Source: an uncultured Novosphingobium sp.
Lineage (GTDB): Bacteria; Pseudomonadota; Alphaproteobacteria; Sphingomonadales; Sphingomonadaceae
Assembly (NCBI GenBank): GCA_946886365.1
Contig: CAMPIM010000001.1
Span: forward strand, 1-64,000
Reading direction: 5' to 3'
Length of the DNA stretch: 64,000 nucleotides
A program made the translations under genes and the position numbers. Shown piece after piece: positions 17,817-27,325 of this stretch. How positions within the stretch are numbered: the first letter of the stretch is position 1; each line of letters begins with the position of its first letter. The notes below the pieces were generated by a model that was not told the DNA's origin, did not search any database, and saw nothing but the letters and a program-made list of their open reading frames with translations.

Positions 17817-17870
17817 TCGCCGCTATCGGTTAAGGCGCAGCCTTCGTTCAAACCACGATCATCAGTAAAC

Positions 17871-17894
17871 AGGGGCGGACTGTTGCCCGCCCCT
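17871..17894. terminator. Bidirectional terminator
   Basis: AGGGGCGG (17871-17878) and CCGCCCCT (17887-17894) form a perfect 8-bp stem with an 8-base loop, midway between the convergent DUF4142 and OmpA-family genes. It ends seven bases before the OmpA-family stop codon. Confidence 0.6.
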
Positions 17895-17900
17895 TGCACT

Positions 17901-18773
17901 TTAGAGTCCATCGAGGCCTTTGCTGACGAGCACATTCACCGCGACGCGGCGGTTCTGCGCCTTGCCCTCGACCGTGTCATTGCTGCTGAGCGGGTCCGCT
18001 TCCGACATGCCGGTGGGGGTCAGCATGCGGTAGGGCTTCCAACCGCAGGTCTGCTGCAGATAGTTGACGACCCGACTGGCCCGCTTTTCGCTAAGCTCCT
18101 GATTGAAGTCGTCGCTGCCGGTGGAATCGGTATAGCCGACGACGAGCAACAGGGCGTTGTTCATGCCATCGGCCGCTGACGCAGTTGCGCACAGGTCGCT
18201 CTTCGCCTGATCGGACAATACCGCCTTGCCGATGTCGAAGTTCACGTTGGTCGTGCTTTTGACATTATATTTATCGATGTCGCCCACGCGGCTGCGCAAG
18301 GCTTCCGTCGCGGCGGTCTGTTCGGCAAAGCCTTGGGCAGTGCCGCTGCGGATCATCGACGCGGTCTTCAGGTCCTTGCTCTTCAGATCGATCTGACTGG
18401 CGATCAGGTCAGCACCCGACTGAAGCGTTTTGATGGAAACGGGCAGGCCGTTCAGCAGCGAGGCTGTGGCAAGTTTGCTGCGGCTAAGGCCAAGAAAGCC
18501 GCCGCTGGACTTGACGCGGGTGGCATCATTGATGGTGACGATGGTGTTAGTGCCGTCGGCAGCGGTCACCTGCAATTTATCGCCGTTGCGCGCGGAAATG
18601 AGGCCTTCGATCTCAGGCCCTTCGGCCATTTGCACCGCCGGGGCGCTGTAGGTTGCCGACAGATTGGCGTCAGGCGCCTCCTGCTGCGCTTCCTGCGCGA
18701 AACCGGCTGAAGCGGTCCCGGCCGCCACGGACAATAGTAAGAAAAGTTTCGGATTTTTAAGAATGTTAGTCAT
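17901..18773 (-). CDS. OmpA-family outer-membrane/peptidoglycan-binding protein
   Basis: 290 residues with a Sec signal peptide (MTNILKNPKLFLLLSVAAGT, cleavage near residue 26). The C-terminal 110 residues are an OmpA domain: NFDIGKAVLS, VVGYTDSTGSDDFNQELSEK, RASRVVNYL and KAQNRRVAVNV, which hold peptidoglycan. The N-terminal 150 residues are predicted to be a beta-rich soluble region (ISARNGDKLQVTAADGTNTI) rather than an eight-strand barrel. It probably links the outer membrane or periplasmic factors to the wall. GGAGGAG stands eight bases before the start. Confidence 0.85.
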   Translation of the reverse strand: MTNILKNPKLFLLLSVAAGTASAGFAQEAQQEAPDANLSATYSAPAVQMAEGPEIEGLISARNGDKLQVTAADGTNTIVTINDATRVKSSGGFLGLSRSKLATASLLNGLPVSIKTLQSGADLIASQIDLKSKDLKTASMIRSGTAQGFAEQTAATEALRSRVGDIDKYNVKSTTNVNFDIGKAVLSDQAKSDLCATASAADGMNNALLLVVGYTDSTGSDDFNQELSEKRASRVVNYLQQTCGWKPYRMLTPTGMSEADPLSSNDTVEGKAQNRRVAVNVLVSKGLDGL

Positions 18774-19339
18774 TGCGCTACTCCTCCAAACTCGATCGGG
18801 CGGGCCTGCGTGATCGCAGCTTCTCGTCCGACCGCCGCATCCGTGATGTCGTAACGGCTGTCAGAACCCCCTCCATGTAGTCTCATTATGACGCGCGGTA
18901 TTCGGCCGCACCTGAACAGCATGGGCGTCCTGCCTGTTCAGCCCAACCTTTCGCGGAGATGAACGCGTCCGGTCGCGCTCCGCTGCTGGGGCTGGTAGGA
19001 CTGCTTCATGCGACGAACCGATGTCGGCGGAGTAAGTTTATTAACCCGAAAGTTAAGATTAAGCAATTTCCCCGCGATGCCGTGGTCGCCGCGAGGATCA
19101 GCCGCGTGACTCGGACGGCCAGAATGCCACTGGAGCTGCCAAGGATTTTCGGGCATGCTGGCGCATGCTGACGTAGGGGGCTTACGCGGTTGAAATATCT
19201 TGATTTCATCTCGTCTGTTCCTCCGCCTGCATTGCCGATCGGTGCTCAGGGCTATTTTCTGACGGTTTCCGATTCCAGTGCGCCCAAGATCCACAGGGTG
19301 GAATGGAACCACCCAGCCGCTGAACAGGGGGAATAGTCC
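18774..19339. other. 566-bp gene-free region with inverted repeats
   Basis: No convincing gene is seen; the frames present lack a ribosome binding site and look like chance. CTGAACAG at 18912-18919 and CTGTTCAG at 18934-18941 form a perfect inverted pair spaced two helical turns apart. TTAAC at 19041-19045 and GTTAA at 19052-19056 flank CCGAAA, followed by another TTAAG. This is AT-rich compared with its surroundings and resembles, but does not match in spacing, a CtrA-type site. The promoters of the OmpA-family gene (leftward) and the DUF2157 gene (rightward) must lie here. Confidence 0.4.
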
Positions 19340-20506
19340 ATGTCCGAACGGCAGCTGAAGGCGTGGCAGGACGCGGGGCTGATCGACGCCGATACCGCCG
19401 AGCGCATTCGCGCGTGGGAATTGACGCATAGTCGGCCTGTTGGATTGTGGGCGATCGTCGGCCTGGGTGCGTTGACTATCGGTCTGGGGATCATCTCCGT
19501 CGTCGCCGCGAATTGGGACGCGATACCCGGTGAGACGCGTCTGGCGATCCACTTCGCCCTGATGATCGGCTTTGCAGGACTGCTATGGTGGTATCTGCCG
19601 AGGGCAGCGCCGAAGAACCATTATTTCAGCGATGGATTACTGTTCGTGGCTGCGGTTCTGGGTCTCGCCTTCTTTGGCCATGTCGGGCAGGTGTATCAGA
19701 CCTCCTCGCCGCTCTGGCAGCCGCTGCTGGCATGGCTGGTCATTTTTTCGCCGCTGCTGCTTCTGTTTGGAAGAGGCTGGCCGATCGCGGGCCTCTGGCT
19801 GGCAGCGGTAGTCGGCACGGCATGGTCTCATGCCGACGAATATGGTCTTGCGTGGGCATGGGGGCAGCATGCGCCCCAACCCGCCTTTCCAACACTCTAT
19901 TGGGGCCTGATCGTTTGTCCGCCGATGGTGGTGGCGGCCTTCGCCGCGTTTATGCGGGGCCGGAGCGACCGGCCCGCCTTCTGGCGCTTGCTGGAACAGC
20001 TGGCGATCAGCGTGATCCTTGCGGGCATCAGCATCGCCATCATAGCGGGCGGCTGGGGCAGCCGGACCCACGCTGCCCTCGGCAGCATCGCCATACAGAG
20101 TCTGGCGCTGATCGGTGCCGCCGCGATCATATTCCGCGTCACGCCCACACGATCCGGAACAGCGACGGCGGGGATATTGGCCGCTGGGGCGCTGCTGCAT
20201 TTGGCGCAGGCCTTGCTGGTCGATCTGCACGGCCCGATCCGCAGCCCCTGGATCGGAGCGTCATTCTTCGTCATGCTGTGGGGTGCCGTGGCCGCAGCGG
20301 CTATCTTCGCCCAGTGGCGGCGGCTGTTCCAGGGGGCGATCGCGCTGGTAGCCTTGCGCATCATCATCCTTAGCTTCGAACTTAATGACAGCCTGCTTGA
20401 AAGCGGGGCGGGCCTTATATTTTCCGGGGCTTTCGCCATTGCGGTGGCGTGGTCGACTGTCCGTATCTCGAAACGCTATGCACCGGCGGGAGGGATGGCG
20501 GCATGA
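19340..20506 (+). CDS. DUF2157 membrane protein
   Basis: 388 residues. The first 40 are soluble and helical (QLKAWQDAGLIDADTAERIR, the typical DUF2157 opening), followed by about 9-10 hydrophobic segments through to the C-terminus. DUF2157 proteins are inner-membrane proteins without a known biochemical role, and they usually sit next to a GDYxxLxY-motif protein. That is the case here: the next gene starts on the ATGA that overlaps this stop, so the two are made together. A role in the envelope is likely, but nothing in the sequence defines it. Confidence 0.85.
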   Translation: MSERQLKAWQDAGLIDADTAERIRAWELTHSRPVGLWAIVGLGALTIGLGIISVVAANWDAIPGETRLAIHFALMIGFAGLLWWYLPRAAPKNHYFSDGLLFVAAVLGLAFFGHVGQVYQTSSPLWQPLLAWLVIFSPLLLLFGRGWPIAGLWLAAVVGTAWSHADEYGLAWAWGQHAPQPAFPTLYWGLIVCPPMVVAAFAAFMRGRSDRPAFWRLLEQLAISVILAGISIAIIAGGWGSRTHAALGSIAIQSLALIGAAAIIFRVTPTRSGTATAGILAAGALLHLAQALLVDLHGPIRSPWIGASFFVMLWGAVAAAAIFAQWRRLFQGAIALVALRIIILSFELNDSLLESGAGLIFSGAFAIAVAWSTVRISKRYAPAGGMAA

Positions 20507-21066
20507 AAAGGCTTGCGGCATCGCCCCGCCTTCTGCTCGCTGCCGCCCTGCTGTTGCCGATCACGGCTTTGGCTTACAGCTGGATCGCGACCTATCGCCT
20601 CGCGCAGCAAGGGCAAGAATGGCTCATTCCCATTCGAGGTTATGATCCAAGGGATTTGTTACGCGGCCACTATATTCAGTATCGATATGACTGGCCCGTG
20701 GAGGCATCGCGCGACGGTCACAACGGCGACAAGGCTTCCTTTGATGCATCGCTTGCACCTGAATTATGCATTCAGGGCACCGCGCCGCATATTGCCAGGG
20801 TTCGCCAATTAAATCCCATGCCAGGTCGTCCCGATGCTCAGCAAATAACGGGGTGCGCGATTATCGTTCGTGCTTCGATTGGCACGCGGCGCGAGGTGCG
20901 GGGATTGGATTCCGGCATATTGTTCACGTCGCAAGCTAATGTGATGTCTTTGTCGCGCCGATTGGCGGACGCGGACGCGCAAGGTCTGGTGCGCGTCAGG
21001 ATCAGGCCGGATGGGGTCATGCGGCCGGTAAGTCTGGAATTCGGAAAGCGTCAGCACCCAGATTGA
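20503..21066 (+). CDS. GDYxxLxY-motif membrane-anchored protein
   Basis: 187 residues with one N-terminal membrane helix (LLLAAALLLPITALAYSWI) and a periplasmic domain. RGYDPRDLLRGHYIQYRYDW, at about residues 43-62, is this family's signature (G-D/Y-x-x-L-x-Y pattern). The family is found with DUF2157, and here the two genes overlap by ATGA, with GGGAGGG before the start. Function unknown; the pair probably forms one membrane complex. The start at 20503 was preferred to an in-frame ATG at 20449 because of the overlap and ribosome binding site. Confidence 0.82.
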   Translation: MKRLAASPRLLLAAALLLPITALAYSWIATYRLAQQGQEWLIPIRGYDPRDLLRGHYIQYRYDWPVEASRDGHNGDKASFDASLAPELCIQGTAPHIARVRQLNPMPGRPDAQQITGCAIIVRASIGTRREVRGLDSGILFTSQANVMSLSRRLADADAQGLVRVRIRPDGVMRPVSLEFGKRQHPD

Positions 21067-21076
21067 TCATTCTTCC

Positions 21077-21110
21077 TGCAATAGTGACAAAAGTGCATCA
21101 CAATATTGCA
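21077..21110. promoter_or_regulatory. Nested inverted repeat before the first TonB receptor
   Basis: TGCAATA-GTGA at 21077-21087 mirrors TCAC-AA-TATTGCA at 21098-21110, giving an 11-bp interrupted stem around CAAAAGTGCA. It lies 11 bp after the GDYxxLxY gene and 87 bp before the TonB receptor. It may be an operator for the receptor or a terminator without a T-run. Confidence 0.4.
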
Positions 21111-21196
21111 TTGCTCAATTGCGTAGTTTGTTTCCATATTCTACTCTGAAGATCGACCGCCTGAACAAAGGCGGCGAACTAAAATAGGAGGGGATT

Positions 21197-23719
21197 TTGA
21201 AGAAGCATTCCGCACTGCTTTTCAACAGCGTAGCATCATGCGCGGTTCTGATAGCCACACCTGCCTTGGCGCAGGACGCGTCAGGCACCCAACTCGGTGC
21301 AACCGCCGACATCATCGTGACGGCTCAACGCCGCGCCGAACGTGCGCAGGATGTGCCCATTGCGATTACGGCTTTTTCGCCCGAACGCCTTCAGCAACAA
21401 AACATCACCCAGTCGCAGGATTTGAACGCCAGCGTCCCGTCGCTGGTCGTCGGGTCGGCGGGGCAGGGCTCACGCGACTCCCAAACCTTTACGCTGCGCG
21501 GTCAGGGGGCCACGTTCCAGGCGTCGCCAGGCGTCGTCCTTTACCTGAACGAAGTGCCGCTACCTGCGCCGATCACACTCAGCCAGCAGGGCGGACCCGG
21601 CAACTTCGTCGATCTTGAAAATCTTCAGGTGCTCGCCGGCCCGCAGGGCACGTTGTTCGGCCGTAACACGACTGGTGGCGCGATCCTTCTCGTGCCGCAC
21701 AAGCCGACGAACGACTTTTCCGGCTCGCTGCTTGCGAAATATGGTAATTACGACGCCAAGGAGATTGAGGGCGTTATCAACGTGCCCGTGGTCGAGGACA
21801 AGCTGCTCGTCCGCGTCGTCGGCGCCTATCATGATCGCGACGGCTATACCCATGATGTGATCTGGAACAAGGATCGCGACGATACGCATTGGTATTCGGG
21901 ACGCATCGGTATCACCTTCCGCCCGACCGAGCGCATCGAAAATTACCTGATGGCCTATGGCTCCTACTCGCGCTTCAACGGCACGGGGCTTATCCATAAG
22001 GGCTTCAATATCGACGGCACCGCCGGTCTGGCTCAGTTGCAGCTCTGCTCCAACACGCCGATCGCGACAAGCGGGCCATTTTCGTGCGACGTCTATCGCG
22101 CGACCACGGCTCAGGCCGACGCGCTCGGCCCTCGCCAGACCGCACACGGCATTGATGATTATCAGAAGACCAAGACTTGGGGCATCACGGATACCCTGTC
22201 CTTCGACCTCAACGACGAACTCGTCCTGCGCAACATCGTCAGCTATCAGAAGTTCAAGAGCTTCTACCGTTATGACGGCGACGGCACCGTCTTGCAGCAA
22301 TATGATGTCGATCCCTACAAGCTGCCCGCGCCGGGACAGGTTACGCTTCCGGGCGTAGGCACGCCGGTCGTCTATAATAATACGTCGCCTGTCACGCTCC
22401 CGCGGGACAGCTACAAGCAGTTTACCGAAGAATTCCAGATCCAGGGCACCTACCTGGACAACAAGCTGACCTTCACGGCGGGCGGCTTCTACTACAGCCA
22501 GAAGCCTGACGGCGATCAGGCAGGCAGCGCCATCAACTATTGTCCGGCGGGTCTGACTGGCACCCCCCTTCCGGGTATCCCACCTACCTGCGTAGCGAAC
22601 GCAACGCCGGGCTATGTCGCGACGACCTCAAAGGCGCTCTATGCGCAGGGCACATTCGATTTCGGAGCGATGACGCCGTCTCTCGATAGCCTGCGGCTTA
22701 CCGGCGGTTTCCGCTATACCTGGGACAAGATCAAAGGCTTCTCGCAAAGCTATACGCCGACCCTAACCGGACAGTTTATCTGCTCGGCGGACTCGACGTT
22801 GGTGGACGCGATTTCGGATTGCAACTTCACCGCTTCGCTGAAGAGCAAGGCGACCACCTGGCTCGTCGGGCTTGATTACAAGCCGGTTCGCGACCTGATG
22901 GTGTTTGCCAAGGTCAGCCGTGGCTACAAGGCAGGCGGGTTCAATCCTTACGCGGTTCGTGAGACCACCCGTACCTTCGAACCGGAAAAGGTCACTTCCT
23001 ATGAGGCGGGGTTCAAATCGGACTTTCGGATCGCCAGCGTGCCTGCCCGGTTGAATGCTTCCTATTATTACCTGAATTACCAGAATATCCAGAAGGCAAC
23101 CGGGGATTTCAATCCCGTAACCTTGGCCAGCGGCGCGCGGATCAACGCGGCGAAGGCCCATGTTTCAGGTGTCGAGGTCGACGCGTCCATCCGGCCGTGG
23201 AAGCCGATCGAGATCGGTGGCAATTTCAGCTATACGCGCTTTAAATATACCGAATATACGTTGCCATCGAACGGCTTCCTGGCGGATTGTTCCGGCACGG
23301 CGCTGCCGCCTGGAACGCCCACGGACCTGACATGCCTGCCCGGTCAGTATGTCGTGCCGTACATCTACAGCTTCCACGTAGCGGTGAACCTGCCCATCGC
23401 GGAAAGGCTGGGAGACCTGTCCTTCTTCGTGAACTATGCGCACAATTCGTCGCAGCATACCGAAGCCACGGTCGTTGCGCCGCAGCAGCCGGGGGAGAAG
23501 CTGGACGCCTTTGGCTTGCTGAACATGTCGCTGGATTGGAACAACATCGCAGGTTCCGGCCTGGATGCAGGCTTGTACGTCACCAATGCCACGAACAAGC
23601 TCTACCGGATCAGCAACACAGACGTGTACCAGGGCGGCTCGTTGCTCTCCTGGGCAACGATCTACGGCGAGCCGCGCATGTATGGCCTCAAGCTTCGCTA
23701 TCGTTTCGGCGGAGAATAA
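21197..23719 (+). CDS. TonB-dependent outer-membrane receptor
   Basis: 840 residues, complete. Signal peptide MKKHSALLFNSVASCAVLIA with ALA before residue 26; TonB box DIIVTAQRR at about 38-46; plug domain through GPQGTLFGRNTTGGAI near residue 155; then a 22-strand barrel ending YGLKLRYRFGGE. It imports a large or scarce ligand using TonB energy. The start codon is TTG, with the strong ribosome binding site AGGAGGGG at the right distance and no ATG nearby. It is of the sphingomonad type seen with sugar, aromatic and metal-chelate ligands; the ligand cannot be read from the sequence. The convergent neighbour is a broken acetate-type symporter. Confidence 0.93.
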   Translation: MKKHSALLFNSVASCAVLIATPALAQDASGTQLGATADIIVTAQRRAERAQDVPIAITAFSPERLQQQNITQSQDLNASVPSLVVGSAGQGSRDSQTFTLRGQGATFQASPGVVLYLNEVPLPAPITLSQQGGPGNFVDLENLQVLAGPQGTLFGRNTTGGAILLVPHKPTNDFSGSLLAKYGNYDAKEIEGVINVPVVEDKLLVRVVGAYHDRDGYTHDVIWNKDRDDTHWYSGRIGITFRPTERIENYLMAYGSYSRFNGTGLIHKGFNIDGTAGLAQLQLCSNTPIATSGPFSCDVYRATTAQADALGPRQTAHGIDDYQKTKTWGITDTLSFDLNDELVLRNIVSYQKFKSFYRYDGDGTVLQQYDVDPYKLPAPGQVTLPGVGTPVVYNNTSPVTLPRDSYKQFTEEFQIQGTYLDNKLTFTAGGFYYSQKPDGDQAGSAINYCPAGLTGTPLPGIPPTCVANATPGYVATTSKALYAQGTFDFGAMTPSLDSLRLTGGFRYTWDKIKGFSQSYTPTLTGQFICSADSTLVDAISDCNFTASLKSKATTWLVGLDYKPVRDLMVFAKVSRGYKAGGFNPYAVRETTRTFEPEKVTSYEAGFKSDFRIASVPARLNASYYYLNYQNIQKATGDFNPVTLASGARINAAKAHVSGVEVDASIRPWKPIEIGGNFSYTRFKYTEYTLPSNGFLADCSGTALPPGTPTDLTCLPGQYVVPYIYSFHVAVNLPIAERLGDLSFFVNYAHNSSQHTEATVVAPQQPGEKLDAFGLLNMSLDWNNIAGSGLDAGLYVTNATNKLYRISNTDVYQGGSLLSWATIYGEPRMYGLKLRYRFGGE

Positions 23720-23736
23720 GGCTTAAAAAACGGGAC

Positions 23737-23755
23737 GGCGGCCATGACGGCCGCC
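23737..23755 (-). terminator. Terminator after the symporter gene
   Basis: GGCGGCC (23737-23743) and GGCCGCC (23749-23755) pair around ATGAC. Read on the minus strand the stem is followed after a few bases by six T (complement of 23725-23730), as in a Rho-independent terminator for the leftward symporter; it can also stop the rightward receptor transcript. Confidence 0.6.
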
Positions 23756-23872
23756 CCCATTCAGTATCCCCGGCCGGTTCAACAGCGTTTGCGTTGGACC
23801 GGCCGATCTGTTCTGGCGCTCGATGTTCTACCAGCAACCGACCGTGACAAGATGCCGGAAGCCCCCCACCGA

Positions 23873-25575
23873 TCAGTGTTCGTTAGCGGCGAAGGCGCCG
23901 ATGCCGGTCTCGGCCCGTACGCGCTGCGCGACATAGCCAGCCCTGTCGATCACCCCGCGTGATGAACGATCGAAGTGCGAGATCAGCCAGATAGCAAGGA
24001 AGCCGGCTGGCACTGAAAATATCGCAGCAGAGCTGTATGGGAAAGGAGCCGGACCAAGGTTGAAGGTGCTTGTCCAGACCGTCGGCGACAGTAGCGTGAG
24101 GATGAAAGCGGTAAGCAGGCCAATCGTGCCGCCCATTGCCGCACCACGTGTCGTGCAGCCATTCCAGAGAAGGGAAAGGATCAGCACGGGGAAATTACCC
24201 GACGCGGCCAATGCGAAGGCCAGGCTGACCATGAAGGCCACATTCTGCTTTTCGAACAGGAGACCGAGCAACACCGCCAACGCGCCCAGCGCGAGCGTGG
24301 TCAAACGCGACACGCGCAATTCGTCAGCCGGGTTCGCCTCGCCATGTTTCAGCACGGTTGCATATAGGTCATGGCTGATCGCGGAGGCAGCCGACAGGGT
24401 CAGCCCCGCGACCACCGCAAGAATAGTCGCAAAGGCGACCGCGGATATGAAGCCGAGGAAGAGATTCCCGCCGATTGCATGGCCAAGATGGATCGCCGCC
24501 ATATTGCCTCCACCCCGCAGCGCGCCTCCGGCATCCAGATAGGCAGGCTGCGTCCCGACTAGCACGATCGCACCAAAGCCGATGATGAAGGTGAGGATAT
24601 AGAAATATCCGATCCAGCCGGTCGCCCACAGCACGGATTTGCGCGCTTCCTTTGCATCAGGCACTGTGAAGAAGCGCATCAATATGTGGGGCAAGCCCGC
24701 CGTTCCAAGCATCAGCGCGAGGCCGAAGGAAATCGCGGACACTGGGTCCTTGATGAAGTTGCCCGGCGCCATGATCGAACGCCCTTTGTCAGCAGCATCG
24801 GCAGCGCTGGCGCCCGCATCGAACGCCGCCGCCGTCTTGACCTCAACGGCCCTGGCGAAGAGCGCCTCCAACGAGAAGCCGAACTGGGCCAACACCATCA
24901 CCGCCATGAAGGTGGCGCCGCCAAGCAGCAGCACGGCCTTGATTATCTGGACCCAGGTGGTCGCGCGCATGCCACCGAACAGGACGTAGAGCATCATCAG
25001 CGTGCCAACGATCACCACCGAACCGCATAAGGCAGGCCGAACAGCAATTTGATGAGCTGTCCTGCCCCCACCATCTGAGCGATCAGGTAGAAGCTGACGA
25101 CCAGAAGCTTGCTGACCGCTGCAAAGCTGCGCACCGGCGGCTGGGCAAAGCGGTAGGAGGCTACATCGGCGAAGGTAAAGCGTCCGAGGTTACGCAGCCG
25201 CTCCGCCATCAGGAACAGCAGGATCGGCCAGCCCACCAGAAAGCCGGTGGAATAGATGAGCCCGTCATATCCGTCCAAGTAGATCTGCGCTGAAATGCCG
25301 AGGAAGGACGCGGCCGACATATAATCGCCCGCCATCGCGAGGCCATTCTGAAAGCCGCTAATGCCTCCGCCCGCTGTATAGAAGTCCGAAGCCGTGCGCG
25401 TGCGCGCAGCCGCGACCTTCGTGATCCACAACGTCAGCCCGACAAAAGCGACGAACATGCAGATCGCGATCCAGTTGATGGGCTGGCGTTGAGCCTGTCC
25501 TTCCAGCGCGGCCGCAAAAGCCGGGAGCGGGGCCAGCGTTATCGAAGCCAGGGCGATCGCTAACAAACGCCCCAT
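23873..25575 (-). pseudogene. actP: Sodium:solute symporter of the acetate permease (ActP) type, frameshifted
   Basis: Two adjacent frames encode consecutive parts of one SSS-family symporter. The first (from ATG 25575) has a signal-like N-terminus, [20 protein letters not shown] and the early helices, and ends abnormally in [11 protein letters not shown]. The second resumes with [20 protein letters not shown] and runs to the normal C-terminus. Restoring one base between 25020 and 25021 (gtt-cgg to gtt-gcg) joins them perfectly as PYAVAVVIVGTL. So a single base is missing: either a recent inactivation or a sequencing error. The intact protein would import acetate or a similar short acid with sodium. 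Its start overlaps the stop of the DUF485 gene (ATGA), the usual actP partner. Confidence 0.85.
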
Positions 25576-25907
25576 CACGCGCTATGGTCCTTTCGGCGGT
25601 GTTCCTGAAGAATTGCAGCCATTTGTTCGTCATGATGACGATTGGCGTACGCGACGTAGATTCCGGTAAGCGCGATCGCCAGAAGGATGAGGCCAAGGCC
25701 GACGGGTATTCCGACCGACGTCACGCCACCAGCAATCGGTGCGCCAAGCGCTGCCTTGTCGAAGGCGATCAGCAGCAGATAGCCGACAAACGCAAGGAAG
25801 ATGATGGCGGACAGCCACCAGCCAAGACGCGAGCGCCTTGCCACCAGGTCAACATAACGCTGATCGGCCGCCACACTGGCGACCAAGGCATCCTCTCGCG
25901 CATTCAT
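25575..25907 (-). CDS. DUF485 membrane protein, partner of the acetate symporter
   Basis: 110 residues with two membrane helices ([20 protein letters not shown] and [20 protein letters not shown]) flanked by charged ends. This matches DUF485 (YjcH-like), small proteins encoded directly before actP. Its stop overlaps the symporter start. GGGGAG stands before ATG 25907; a GTG one codon upstream is also in frame. Its partner is frameshifted, so it may now have nothing to work with. Confidence 0.88.
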   Translation of the reverse strand: MNAREDALVASVAADQRYVDLVARRSRLGWWLSAIIFLAFVGYLLLIAFDKAALGAPIAGGVTSVGIPVGLGLILLAIALTGIYVAYANRHHDEQMAAILQEHRRKDHSA

Positions 25908-26030
25908 CACACTGCTCCCCCTGCAATATCATCATGCTAGGCGCGGCGTCCATGATTGCAATAGCGTCTGCCCAATTTGGAAGACCTTCACGAAGCGCGG
26001 GAGTCCGCCGCTTGGAGCGTGAAAGCAGCC

Positions 26031-27146
26031 TCACCCGCCATCTGATAGCTGAAGCAATTTGCGGCGGAATTCGGTTGGGGCCATGCCGGTCCATCCGCGA
26101 CAGGCACGACGCAGCGCGTTGGAATCGCACAGGTCGAGCCGTTCGGCGATGTCCTCTATCGACAAGCGGCTGTTGGTCAGCATGTCGATGGCCATTTCGT
26201 GGCGCAGTTCGTCCCGGATCGTCCGGAAGGAGGTGCCAGCGCTATGCAGCCTGCGCCGCAGCGTCATCGCCCCCACGGTCAGGTGTCGGGCCAGTTCTTC
26301 GAGTGAGGGGAGCTTGCGCCTTTCCCGCAATGCCATCGCCATAAAGTGACGCGAACGGCGGACGATCTCCAGCGGATCCTCACCCGACCGCAACCCGAAC
26401 AGGAAATTGAGCGTCGGCAACGCTTCGCAATCGGCCATTGTGCGGATAACCGGCTGATCGAGGAGGGAAGCCGCAAAGCGCATTTCCAGTTGGTCTGCGT
26501 CCAGCAGCAGATCGAACGGCAGCAGTTGGCCGTCCAGATGCCGTCGGGCGAATTCAGGGAAATCGAGTGCCAGGGTGCCTTCCAGCGGCTTGCCGATGAG
26601 CCAGCCGAAAATGGAGTGGAACATCAGTTGGCCGTGCAGAATGACGATGAAGTCCATTTCTTCATCATCGCTGCGCGCGCCCGTATATGACAGGCACGCC
26701 TGTCCGCTTGTCCGCTTCAACGTCATGTTGCCCATGCGTCCGTCGATCGCCAGCAGCAGTTCCTCTGTTCGCATGATGGCTTCGCGCAGGGAGCGGCTAC
26801 CGACCAGGCAGTAGAAAAGCAGCCGCCAGTCGCCGCCGCGAAAAGGGAGCCGTCCGGTGGCGTAGGCCTGCATATCGGACAGTTCCACGCTGGCACGGGA
26901 CGACAGCTTTTGCAGGCTGGCGATGTCCAGAGACGGGAGGGTGGCGATCAGAAACCGGTCGAGCGGCTCGTCAAACCCGTTGACCCTCAAGACGCCGACC
27001 GCATTTCCCCCGCGTCGTGCGATAAGGCGAAGAAGGCGCGCCACGATGTGATGGCCTGGCTGCCCGATGTCGCTTGAAAGCGGGCCACGGCCTTGATCGC
27101 ATCCTCCTCGGGGCGCGGCTTCGTGCACGACGATCTTGTCCATCAT
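26031..27146 (-). CDS. AraC-family transcriptional regulator (large N-domain type)
   Basis: 371 residues. The N-terminal 230 residues resemble the arabinose-binding-type domain of OruR/VirS-like AraC proteins, and the C-terminal part has the paired helix-turn-helix (LEELARHLTVGAMTLRRRLH, then IEDIAERLDLCDSNALRRAC) ending in APTEFRR. It stands at the left edge of the catabolic island, upstream on the same strand as nothing but the TonB receptor 392 bp away. A copy of the 15-bp island palindrome lies 68 bp before its start, so it may itself be in that regulon. Two ATG codons in tandem make the start ambiguous by one residue. Confidence 0.85.
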   Translation of the reverse strand: MMDKIVVHEAAPRGGCDQGRGPLSSDIGQPGHHIVARLLRLIARRGGNAVGVLRVNGFDEPLDRFLIATLPSLDIASLQKLSSRASVELSDMQAYATGRLPFRGGDWRLLFYCLVGSRSLREAIMRTEELLLAIDGRMGNMTLKRTSGQACLSYTGARSDDEEMDFIVILHGQLMFHSIFGWLIGKPLEGTLALDFPEFARRHLDGQLLPFDLLLDADQLEMRFAASLLDQPVIRTMADCEALPTLNFLFGLRSGEDPLEIVRRSRHFMAMALRERRKLPSLEELARHLTVGAMTLRRRLHSAGTSFRTIRDELRHEMAIDMLTNSRLSIEDIAERLDLCDSNALRRACRGWTGMAPTEFRRKLLQLSDGG

Positions 27147-27213
27147 CCTCTCTTCTCGCCGCCAAGAAAATCTAACGATGTAAGGGAGTCAATGAGGGGC
27201 ATGGTCGTGCCTG

Positions 27214-27228
27214 TTCCACATCATGGAA
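27214..27228. promoter_or_regulatory. Island palindrome copy 1 (candidate IclR site)
   Basis: TTCCAC-ATC-ATGGAA fits the repeated pattern TYCCRY-N3-RYGGRA (one imperfect pair in the arms). It is 68 bp before the AraC gene start. Confidence 0.5.
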
Positions 27229-27296
27229 TTGGACAGCGAAATATTTGATCTACCCACCGGATTCGGTGTGAAGATGAGCCGTGCTTTAAAGGGGGC

Positions 27297-27325
27297 GTAG
27301 CGCCCGGATAGATTCCGGGCGCTAC
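27297..27325. repeat. Perfect 12-bp hairpin
   Basis: GTAGCGCCCGGA (27297-27308) and TCCGGGCGCTAC (27314-27325) form a perfect 12-bp stem with loop TAGAT. There is no T-run on either side. It sits between the terminator of the TonB receptor and the AraC gene. It may be a backup terminator, an RNA element or a mobile-repeat relic. The rest of the 388-bp gap 27147-27534 holds the palindrome copy 1 and two other hairpins listed separately, and no gene. Confidence 0.5.

Noticed and set aside
19041..19056. TTAAC-CCGAAA-GTTAA as a CtrA binding site
   Set aside because: CtrA sites need two direct TTAA half sites seven bases apart; here the spacing is eight and the second half is inverted, so only a general inverted repeat is reported.
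18959..19171. A 70-codon frame in the gap before the DUF2157 gene
   Set aside because: No ribosome binding site, no similarity, and an irregular composition; treated as non-coding.
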